Shown here: positions 1 through 6,079 of the stretch, one piece after another | Numbering within the stretch: position 1 is the stretch's first letter | Layout of the letters: each line of letters opens with the position of its first letter | Source: a virus | Strand: one strand, 5' to 3' | Length of the DNA: 64,000 nucleotides | IMG/VR virus record: IMGVR_UViG_3300028394_000044 | Location: 62,001-126,000 of that record | The notes under the pieces: model-generated | What the model was told of the DNA's origin: nothing | The model's input: the letters and a program-made list of their open reading frames with translations, nothing else | The model's database searches: none | Program-made: the position numbers and the translations under genes

Positions 1-41
1 CTGGTAACAATAGATTCTGTTGGTTTAATTCGGATGCTGAC

Positions 42-635
42 ATGATTAATACCACAATCTTAGGTAAGTCATTGGGTTGGTTCAATAAGAATGAAATCTA
101 TGAAATGAAAAATCAAATCACTGCGGTTGTGTATTCAATCGCATTTTTGGATGAAAAGCCTGATGAACATGTTTACCCTTTTGATATTGTGGACACAATA
201 TACTTCGGTATGTCTGGTGGTATGATAAATGATTATAGGTTTGATAGAAAAAACAAAGATACTGGAAAAGGTGTTTTATATTCAATGTTTGCAACAAGAA
301 TTAAAACCCATTTCAATAATCTGGAAAATATCAAAGATAACTCGGAATTCAAGTACCATCTTTTTTATGAGAAATATCTGCCGAATCTGAATCCTGCTAA
401 GAGCATTTATGTCAACTTGTTTGTTCCTGATGAAAATAAGATTGAGCATTTTCTGCACCGATCCTTTATCAGCTCAATGGAATCAGAATTCATCCTACAA
501 TATGGCATCAAGTATGGTAGACTTCCCGTAATGAATCTGGATGAACAATATGATCGCAGTCCAATTAACAAGCAGAGTGTTTCAGGTAGCATGAGGGAAT
601 TTGTATCCCATAATAGTTTAACGAAGTTTTTATAA
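42..635 (+). CDS. Hypothetical protein, possibly GIY-YIG-like
   Basis: I do not recognise the family with confidence. The 197-residue protein has a YFGMSGG segment (residues 54-60), a basic stretch after it and an acidic ESE near residue 147. This is loosely like the GIY-YIG nuclease layout (a Tyr/Gly strand, an Arg, then a Glu). The frame is open back to base 3 and codon 42 lacks a good ribosome binding site, so the gene may begin outside the window. It overlaps the start of the clamp-loader gene (TAATG), so it is co-transcribed with replication genes. The nuclease idea is inference. Confidence 0.55.
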   Translation: MINTTILGKSLGWFNKNEIYEMKNQITAVVYSIAFLDEKPDEHVYPFDIVDTIYFGMSGGMINDYRFDRKNKDTGKGVLYSMFATRIKTHFNNLENIKDNSEFKYHLFYEKYLPNLNPAKSIYVNLFVPDENKIEHFLHRSFISSMESEFILQYGIKYGRLPVMNLDEQYDRSPINKQSVSGSMREFVSHNSLTKFL

Positions 636-1021
636 TGAGTAATCCTTTTGACTATGTAAATGAGATTCTTCAAGGTAAGAAACAACTTATTGTTGATGAC
701 TATACTGAAAAATCCTATGAGCCTTTTTTGACTAATCGTTCTCTATCATACCACAAAGATTGTATCATGTATGCAAATGAGATGAATCGCCGACACTTCC
801 TCGATAAAAAAATGCAGAATGATTTTTTGCTAAATACTATAAGGTCAAGAAAACGACCTTTTAGTAAGTGGGCTAAATCTGAGAAAAGTGAAGATATGTC
901 ATGTGTAAAAACCTATTTCAATCTTTCCGATGCTAAAGCACGTGAAGCTCTACGCCTACTTTCTGATGAACAAATTCGAGAGTTGAAAGATAAAACTGAC
1001 ACCGGTGGTTTGAGAAAATAA
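635..1021 (+). CDS. 62: Sliding-clamp loader small subunit (gp62-like)
   Basis: This resembles the small subunit of the T4-type clamp loader, which with gp44 loads the gp45 sliding clamp onto primer-template junctions. Seen in the sequence: an N-terminal NPFDYVNEI segment, the NRSLSYHKD block with ANEMN after it, an FSKWAK segment and a C-terminal ALRLLSDEQIRELK helix, all typical of gp62 homologues in marine T4-like phages. The length of 128 residues suits the short form of this family. It lies directly before regA, as in T4. The start overlaps the preceding stop codon by one base. Confidence 0.85.
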   Translation: MSNPFDYVNEILQGKKQLIVDDYTEKSYEPFLTNRSLSYHKDCIMYANEMNRRHFLDKKMQNDFLLNTIRSRKRPFSKWAKSEKSEDMSCVKTYFNLSDAKAREALRLLSDEQIRELKDKTDTGGLRK

Positions 1022-1031
1022 CACTTCCAAA

Positions 1032-1077
1032 TGAAGGTTCTTAAACGCTGAATAGTTAGTTACAATAAGAACCTTCA
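1032..1077 (+). promoter_or_regulatory. Perfect 12-bp hairpin in the regA leader
   Basis: Positions 1032-1043 and 1066-1077 are perfect inverted repeats (TGAAGGTTCTTA / TAAGAACCTTCA) around a 22-base loop. The hairpin ends exactly where the regA ribosome binding site (AAAAGG) begins. No T-run follows, so it does not look like a terminator. RegA represses translation, including its own, in T4; that this hairpin takes part is inference. Confidence 0.6.
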
Positions 1078-1091
1078 AAAGGCAAAGTGAT

Positions 1092-1508
1092 ATGATTGAT
1101 ACAAATGATATTTTTCGTGGTGTAGGAGTTGAAATTCTACTGAATGAACAAGATGATTTCCTTAAAGTCCGAGAGACCCTAACTAGAATTGGTGTCTCCT
1201 CTAGCAAAGAAAAAATTCTATACCAATCTTGCCACATCTTACACAAGCAAGCTAGATACACAATATTACATTTTAAAGAATTGTTTGAGTTGGACGGAAA
1301 ACCATCCAATATTTCTGATAATGACATTGAAAGACGGAATGCAATTGCTAAACTTCTTGAAGAATGGGGTTTAGTGAAGATAATTAAACCAGAACTCATA
1401 GGTGAAAAAATAGCACCTATGCACCAGATTAAGATTATTTCATATCGTGAAAAAGATGGATGGCAGTTGGTAAGCAAATACAATATTGGAAAGAAACCTC
1501 AGGAATGA
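1092..1508 (+). CDS. regA: RegA-like translational repressor
   Basis: This is the homologue of T4 RegA, an RNA-binding protein that blocks ribosome access on early phage mRNAs. The protein has 138 residues. It shows KVRETLTRIG near residue 26, YQSCHILHKQ, an HFKELFELDGK block and RRNAIAKLLEEWGLV, the conserved core of the family. T4 RegA is 122 residues; here there is a somewhat longer N-terminus. It follows gp62 as in T4, with its own leader hairpin and an AAAAGG ribosome binding site nine bases before the ATG. Confidence 0.85.
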   Translation: MIDTNDIFRGVGVEILLNEQDDFLKVRETLTRIGVSSSKEKILYQSCHILHKQARYTILHFKELFELDGKPSNISDNDIERRNAIAKLLEEWGLVKIIKPELIGEKIAPMHQIKIISYREKDGWQLVSKYNIGKKPQE

Positions 1509-1514
1509 TATATT

Positions 1515-1700
1515 ATGAAAAAATTGAAAGAGAAAGTGACCAGACTAAAGAACATTTACACTGGTGAAATCGTTATAACTAGTAACTTGTTTGAGAAAAG
1601 AGTTGATAGTACCATGACATTCATTCAGGTATATACCGAGACCAATCCGCAAAGAAAATTCTTTGTTAACGGCGCGGCTTTTGTTCCGGCGACTAAATAA
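1515..1700 (+). CDS. Small hypothetical protein
   Basis: A 61-residue basic protein of unknown function. It starts six bases after the regA stop codon and reads in the same direction, so it probably shares the regA transcript. No motif is recognised. It is followed by about 200 non-coding bases. Confidence 0.6.
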   Translation: MKKLKEKVTRLKNIYTGEIVITSNLFEKRVDSTMTFIQVYTETNPQRKFFVNGAAFVPATK

Positions 1701-1906
1701 TAGTATCTCGGGGATGGGAACATGGCGATAGTAACCATGTAAATAACTATCACTAATTTAAGAACCCACCTTAGGGCTGTTTGATGCTACGGTAAAAGGC
1801 GTCCGGGCAATTGCACTGTCACCCGTTAGTTGTCCCTGTATTAAGTAAGCAGGACCCAGCTACGCTTTCGGGGTAGCTTTTTAACTTGCTTTTAAAGGAG
1901 AAATTT
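1701..1906 (+). other. Non-coding, hairpin-rich intergenic stretch
   Basis: No credible ORF is present. Several inverted repeats are visible. CATGG..CCATG and the overlapping GATAGT..ACTATC lie around 1720-1753. CGGG..CCCG lies around 1803-1825. A GTCC(C)TG..CAGGAC stem with one bulge lies around 1831-1856, just before the terminator hairpin. Overlapping alternative stems followed by a terminator could mean a structured leader or a small RNA; this is inference. Confidence 0.4.
1858..1883 (+). terminator. Rho-independent terminator before hsp20
   Basis: AGCTAC at 1858-1863 pairs with GTAGCT at 1873-1878, followed by a run of T. It ends the replication-accessory transcript or acts as an attenuator before the heat-shock gene. 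Confidence 0.65.
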
Positions 1907-2395
1907 ATGACTAATCTAGGTCGTATTAATTTTGGACCATTGAGTCCAAGTACCGTTGGCTTTGAACGTTTTTTTGATGCGTTTGACCAACTCACCGCGG
2001 ATAAAATTCCGACAAACACTTTTCCACCACATAACATTGTCAAAATTGATGACTATAATTACCAGATAGAACTGGCAGTTGCAGGCTTCAAGATTAGTGA
2101 TATTGATATTGAGGTTTTAAAGGGTGAATTGACAATTTCGGGTAAAAGAACTGAATTAAGTGATAAGTATACTTATTTGCATCGTGGCATTGGTGCTCGA
2201 TCATTTAAGAAGATTGTAAGACTCTCAGATTCTGTAAAAGTTGATGGAGCGACTTTGGAAGACGGAATTCTGACGGTCAAGCTACATAACATCATTCCAG
2301 AAGAAAATCAGCCAAAACGCATTCCAATCGTTTCCAGCGGTAATACTCAAGTATTCAATTCTGAATCCGGCAATAAAAAACTATTGCAAGAATAA
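1907..2395 (+). CDS. Small heat-shock protein (Hsp20 / alpha-crystallin)
   Basis: An ATP-independent holdase of the Hsp20 family. The alpha-crystallin core runs from about residue 45 to 140: HNIVKIDDYNYQIELAVAGF, then the LTISGKR strand and a GVL-like GILTVKL segment before the C-terminal tail. A C-terminal RIPI matches the family's IxI assembly motif. The start at 1907 is chosen because AAAGGAG lies seven bases upstream; an in-frame TTG at 1886 has no such site. Hsp20 genes are common in T4-like cyanophages, where assistance in virion protein folding is assumed. Confidence 0.92.
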   Translation: MTNLGRINFGPLSPSTVGFERFFDAFDQLTADKIPTNTFPPHNIVKIDDYNYQIELAVAGFKISDIDIEVLKGELTISGKRTELSDKYTYLHRGIGARSFKKIVRLSDSVKVDGATLEDGILTVKLHNIIPEENQPKRIPIVSSGNTQVFNSESGNKKLLQE

Positions 2396-2398
2396 TTG

Positions 2399-2443
2399 TT
2401 GACTTTTCTACCTTTCCGTGTTATAATAAACATAGAAAGGTAG
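2399..2443 (+). promoter_or_regulatory. Sigma70-type promoter inside a 9-bp dyad
   Basis: TTGACT at 2399-2404 and TATAAT at 2422-2427 are 17 bases apart. A perfect 9-base inverted repeat (CTACCTTTC 2408-2416, GAAAGGTAG 2435-2443) brackets the -10 box. The right arm lies at about +1, so both arms cannot be in the RNA; an operator is one reading. Confidence 0.75.
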
Positions 2444-2446
2444 ATT

Positions 2447-2689
2447 ATGAACAATGCTTTTTTGAGAAAATTGGCGTCCGATGACTTGCGTGAGACTTTG
2501 ATGTTTTGTGGATTGGTGGATTCTCCAAACTGTAAAACAAAATCAGTTGACAGTAAAGGGAAAACACGATACGTTTTCAATACATATATTGGTGATATTA
2601 TCGTTTATGGACATAATTCAATCTATATAAAGGGTAAGAGATTCCCCTCCATGAATCAAGTGAAATATGAATTGATTAAATATTTATGA
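2447..2689 (+). CDS. Hypothetical protein
   Basis: An 80-residue protein of unknown function, the first gene after a strong promoter. It ends with an ATGA overlap into the metallophosphoesterase gene, which implies translational coupling. No motif is recognised. Confidence 0.65.
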   Translation: MNNAFLRKLASDDLRETLMFCGLVDSPNCKTKSVDSKGKTRYVFNTYIGDIIVYGHNSIYIKGKRFPSMNQVKYELIKYL

Positions 2690-3606
2690 AAATCGCTCTA
2701 GCATCGGACGTCCATTTGGAATTTGGACGCCTCGAATTATTTAATGATGAGAACGCGGACGTTCTAGTTTTGTCTGGTGATATTTGCACAGCAAATGATC
2801 TAAATGACCGTGATATCCATGGCATTATGGGTGAAAATACACGTAGCAATATGTACCATACATTTTTCCAAGAATGTTCAGAACGTTTTCCTCATGTTGT
2901 TTATGTTGCAGGTAACCATGAACATTATAATGGTGACTACGCAATAACTTTGCCAAGATTAAAAGAGAAACTTGGCTACCTAAAAAATCTACACATCCTC
3001 GATAAAGAACATATCGAGTTGGATGGTTATGTTTTTGTTGGTGGTACTTTGTGGACAGATATGAATAAAGAGGATGCTTTAACTTTATATAATATCAAGG
3101 ATATGATGAACGATTTTCGGATTATAAAAAATTCGAATTCAACTGGATCACATAAAGTTCCTATTTACAAAAAAGATTCTGATGGAAATTATTTTAAAAA
3201 TGAAAATGGTTTTAACGTTATTGACCATTACGAATTTGAAACATTTATTCCTAGATTTAATCCAGAAGATGCTGTTAAAGATCATTATAAAATGATGGAT
3301 TATCTAAAAATAATCATTGATACTTTGGGCAAAGACCGTAAATATATTGTATGTGGTCATCATTCTCCCTCCAAACTATCTACTAAACCTCGATATGAAA
3401 AAGAGGTTCTGATGAATGGTGCATATTCTTCCGACTTGTCTGAATTTATTTTGGATCGTCCTTGTATCAAACTGTGGACGCACGGACACACACATCATAT
3501 TTTTGATTATATGATTGGTTCAACTAGAATCGTATGTAATCCTCGTGGTTATGTTGGTTATGAAGTTAATCCTGGCGATTTCAATTTAACATATCTTGAA
3601 GTATGA
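2686..3606 (+). CDS. Calcineurin-like metallophosphoesterase
   Basis: A 306-residue enzyme of the two-metal metallophosphoesterase superfamily. Motifs in order: a DVHLE start (DxH), LSGDIC (GDxx), GNHEHYNGD (GNHE), CGHHSP and the C-terminal THGHTHH (GHxH). Substrates in this superfamily vary (nucleotides, phosphoproteins, nucleic acids) and the sequence does not decide between them. A second, shorter paralogue lies at 54221. The gene overlaps both neighbours by four bases. Confidence 0.85.
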   Translation: MKIALASDVHLEFGRLELFNDENADVLVLSGDICTANDLNDRDIHGIMGENTRSNMYHTFFQECSERFPHVVYVAGNHEHYNGDYAITLPRLKEKLGYLKNLHILDKEHIELDGYVFVGGTLWTDMNKEDALTLYNIKDMMNDFRIIKNSNSTGSHKVPIYKKDSDGNYFKNENGFNVIDHYEFETFIPRFNPEDAVKDHYKMMDYLKIIIDTLGKDRKYIVCGHHSPSKLSTKPRYEKEVLMNGAYSSDLSEFILDRPCIKLWTHGHTHHIFDYMIGSTRIVCNPRGYVGYEVNPGDFNLTYLEV

Positions 3607-3998
3607 TTGATTGTTTAATTATGGGTGATAGTATTGCTGTTGGTGTTTCACAACAACGACCCGAATGTAGTGTTCAGGCTGTTGTTGGTATCACCAGCAA
3701 AAAATGGAATATCACATACAACGGACAAAAACATGAAGCTAAGACTGCAATTATTAGTCTTAGTACGAATGACTTTTCTAGTATTGACACACGAAGAGAA
3801 CTTACTGATTTGCGTAAACAGGTTATTGCTGAGAAAGTTTTTTGGGTAATGCCTGCAAGATTCAATGGGGTGTTTCATATTGTACAAACAATCGCTAGTG
3901 AGAACGGAGATAAATTCTTAATTTCCGCACATCTTTCTCCTGATGGTATACATCCAACAACTAAAGGATATCGCCTTCTTGCGGAACAAACCAAATGA
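3603..3998 (+). CDS. SGNH / GDSL-like hydrolase
   Basis: A small (131-residue) protein with block I MGDSIAVG near residue 7, a STND segment (block III-like) and C-terminal DGIHPTTKGY (block V, Asp-x-x-His). These are the catalytic Ser, Asn, Asp and His positions of SGNH hydrolases, which cleave esters in lipids or glycans. The block II glycine region is GIT. It is shorter than most members and lacks a signal peptide, so it acts inside the cell unless packaged. The substrate is unknown. Confidence 0.7.
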   Translation: MIDCLIMGDSIAVGVSQQRPECSVQAVVGITSKKWNITYNGQKHEAKTAIISLSTNDFSSIDTRRELTDLRKQVIAEKVFWVMPARFNGVFHIVQTIASENGDKFLISAHLSPDGIHPTTKGYRLLAEQTK

Positions 3999-4426
3999 AA
4001 GAAAAGTTTATTGAAGCATACATGCAAATTGCGGAGACATTTGCAGAACTAAGTTCCGCACGTAGATTACATGTTGGTGCAATTGTGGTAAAAGATGACC
4101 GCATCATCTCTATTGGTTATAATGGTATGCCAAGCGGTTGGGATAACAACTGTGAAGAAGAACTTAAATGGCCCAATGGTGAAATTAGATATTTAAAATC
4201 CAAACCAGAAGTACTCCATGCTGAAACGAATGCAATTGCTAAATTAGCTAGGTCTACAGAATCTGGATTGGGAGCTAGTCTTTTTGTTACTCATGCGCCG
4301 TGTTTAGACTGTGCTAAGTTGGTGTATCAGTCTGGCATCAATTCTGTGTATTACCGAGAATCTTATCGTTCCGATGATGGGATTAATTTTTTATTAAAAG
4401 CTGGAGTAGGAGTAAGTAAATTATGA
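3995..4426 (+). CDS. cd: dCMP deaminase
   Basis: A zinc-dependent deoxycytidylate deaminase, converting dCMP to dUMP for thymidylate synthesis. The zinc site is HAETNA (His and catalytic Glu) and PCLDCAK (two Cys). The length of 143 residues suits the family. In this phage the dUMP would feed the ThyX enzyme encoded at 33843. The gene overlaps both neighbours by four bases. Confidence 0.92.
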   Translation: MKEKFIEAYMQIAETFAELSSARRLHVGAIVVKDDRIISIGYNGMPSGWDNNCEEELKWPNGEIRYLKSKPEVLHAETNAIAKLARSTESGLGASLFVTHAPCLDCAKLVYQSGINSVYYRESYRSDDGINFLLKAGVGVSKL

Positions 4427-4761
4427 ATGTGCGTAGAAATTTTTTAAAGGGTGCAGGTATTATCTCTGCATTTGTTGTGGGTGCAGCATCTTATAAACAA
4501 GTGCAAGAAATTGCTGAAGCAAATCGAGATATTAGTCACTTAGCACCACCTGAAGGCGCAACAACACTACAGATTACTGGTAACTATGGTAAAACTGTGG
4601 CGCCATTTATCACTACAAATGCTACAAATGGATATGGAATGTATTCATTTGCGCCCATGTATTCTACACCAACAAACTCTGTTACTATGACTGTTGGTAA
4701 AGATGATCGTCTATGGATTAAAATTAATGAGGAGTGGAAACGTGTCGCAATTGAAGGATAA
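4423..4761 (+). CDS. Hypothetical protein with a Tat-like signal
   Basis: A 112-residue protein starting MNVRRNFLKGAG, followed by a hydrophobic stretch to about residue 24. This closely matches the twin-arginine (Tat) signal consensus S/T-RRxFLK. The rest has no recognised domain. If exported it would reach the periplasm folded, which is unusual for a phage protein. Its 3' end overlaps the next gene, whose ribosome binding site lies inside it. Confidence 0.7.
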   Translation: MNVRRNFLKGAGIISAFVVGAASYKQVQEIAEANRDISHLAPPEGATTLQITGNYGKTVAPFITTNATNGYGMYSFAPMYSTPTNSVTMTVGKDDRLWIKINEEWKRVAIEG

Positions 4762-5269
4762 AAACTATATTGGTAATGTTGTTGAAATTTGTGAAAATGG
4801 TGATGCCATTTTAGAACTTCCTGACGATTTATTATCTGAAATGGGCTGGGGTGAAGGCACCAGATTAAACATTGAAAATAAAAATGGAGGAATAATTTTG
4901 TCTGAGTTGAAAACTGAAATGAATAAAGACGTAAATACTTTTATTGAAGCGTGTGACCAAGTTTCTTCACCCGAGAACGTTAGTCTCTACAGAAATCTTA
5001 TTAATGAAGAGTACTGGGAATTTCAAAATGCATTGAAAGCCAAAGATGATGTGGAACAACTTGATGCATGTATGGACATGATTTGGGTTATTCTGGGTTA
5101 TTGTAAAATGAAAGGTTTTGATGTTGATGGAGCATGGGCAGAAGTTGCACGAAGTAACTTAGCCAAAATTAATTCTGAAACAGGCAAAGTTATCAAGCGC
5201 AATGACGGCAAAGTTTTAAAACCTGAAGGATGGACGCCTCCAGTACTTGACACTTTCGTTCAAAAGTGA
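4742..5269 (+). CDS. AbrB/MazE-like domain fused to MazG-like pyrophosphohydrolase
   Basis: Residues about 8-52 (GNVVEICENGD, ELPDDLLSEMGW, GTRLNI) resemble a SpoVT/AbrB (MazE-type) DNA-binding domain. Residues about 60-135 resemble the all-alpha NTP-pyrophosphohydrolase (MazG/HisE) fold, with NEEYWEF (ExxxE) and DACMDMIWV (metal-binding acids). MazG enzymes hydrolyse (d)NTPs or lower ppGpp-related signals. The GTG start at 4742 is chosen because GGAG lies seven bases before it; the frame upstream is covered by the previous gene. The domain fusion is seen in the sequence; regulation by the N-domain is inference. Confidence 0.75.
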   Translation: MSQLKDKNYIGNVVEICENGDAILELPDDLLSEMGWGEGTRLNIENKNGGIILSELKTEMNKDVNTFIEACDQVSSPENVSLYRNLINEEYWEFQNALKAKDDVEQLDACMDMIWVILGYCKMKGFDVDGAWAEVARSNLAKINSETGKVIKRNDGKVLKPEGWTPPVLDTFVQK

Positions 5270-5280
5270 TACAATACATT

Positions 5281-5556
5281 ATGAACGATGATACACGGGA
5301 AATACTTTTAATACTCCAAGAAGAATGTGCTGAAGTTAGTCAAGCCATCAGCAAATGTTTCCGATTTGGACCTGATCAAATTAAACCTGGCAAAGAACAA
5401 ACTAACATTCAACACCTTCAAGAAGAACTTGGTGATGTACTAGCCATGATTGACTTGTTGGTAAAGAAAAATGTTGGTGTAGAAACCGTTGGCCTCTTAA
5501 ATGCCAAAGTACAAAAAATTGAAAAACTTAAACAATGGAGCAATATCGCACTATGA
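5281..5556 (+). CDS. MazG-like nucleotide pyrophosphohydrolase
   Basis: A compact, single-domain MazG-type protein: EECAEVSQAI near residue 14 (ExxxE) and EELGDVLAMIDLL near residue 46 (ExxD) supply the metal-binding acids. It directly follows a second MazG-like gene, so the phage carries two. The ATG at 5281 is preferred over a GTG at 5266 that overlaps the previous stop. A role in dNTP pool balance or stringent-response control is the usual proposal for phage MazG. Confidence 0.82.
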   Translation: MNDDTREILLILQEECAEVSQAISKCFRFGPDQIKPGKEQTNIQHLQEELGDVLAMIDLLVKKNVGVETVGLLNAKVQKIEKLKQWSNIAL

Positions 5557-5783
5557 ATCCTTCTAAAATTGCATTCCTGTTGGCTCAGAAAATGAACCTG
5601 CGGGCCTATAAATATGACTTGTTTCTACGGGAGTACGATAACGTAGTAGAGTTGGTCGGTTTGGTAAACGACCCAACACAAAACATGGAAGATTTCCGTG
5701 GTCGTGAAATGCTTTTCCCTAAGAAATGGGTAACGCTTAAGACCTTCTTTGCGGAAGAAAAAGTTGAAAGGTTGCTGGCATGA
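5553..5783 (+). CDS. Hypothetical protein
   Basis: A 76-residue protein of unknown function in the replication operon. The start at 5553 gives the usual ATGA overlap with the previous stop and has GGAG 11 bases upstream; an ATG at 5535 is also possible. The 3' end overlaps the next gene by four bases. Confidence 0.65.
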   Translation: MNPSKIAFLLAQKMNLRAYKYDLFLREYDNVVELVGLVNDPTQNMEDFRGREMLFPKKWVTLKTFFAEEKVERLLA

Positions 5784-6079
5784 AGCTAAGACTCATTACA
5801 TTTAAAACTAACCAGACAGTTCTAGGTAATGTATCTGGAGAAAATCCTGCATTTATTTTTATGGAAAAACCTGTACAGGTCATTGTACAGCCAACCAAAG
5901 ATGGTCCAATGATGGGATTCTCTCCTTTCTTAGAATACTCTGAAGAATTCAATACGGGTATTAACTTTAAAGTTGAAGACATTCTATGCGTTACAACTCC
6001 CGTTACTGAACTTCAAAATCAGTACAGCCAAATGTTTGGATCTGGCATTCAAATCGCGTCATCTATTCCAAAATATTAA
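5780..6079 (+). CDS. Conserved phage protein, Sm-like candidate
   Basis: A 99-residue protein with the pattern TVLGNV...FIFMEKPVQVIV...GFSPFLEYSEE, resembling small beta-rich proteins encoded beside gp43 in many marine T4-like phages. The spacing of beta strands recalls Sm/Hfq folds, but I cannot confirm this from sequence alone. It overlaps the DNA polymerase start by one base (TAATG). Confidence 0.65.
   Translation: MKLRLITFKTNQTVLGNVSGENPAFIFMEKPVQVIVQPTKDGPMMGFSPFLEYSEEFNTGINFKVEDILCVTTPVTELQNQYSQMFGSGIQIASSIPKY

Noticed and set aside
2681-2688. CATAAATA on the minus strand at the start of the metallophosphoesterase gene
   Set aside because: There is no minus-strand gene to the left for it to serve.
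5607-5614. TATAAATA inside the gene at 5553
   Set aside because: It lies in the middle of a coding region with no gene start downstream. In AT-rich DNA this octamer is expected several times by chance, so I did not call a late promoter here.
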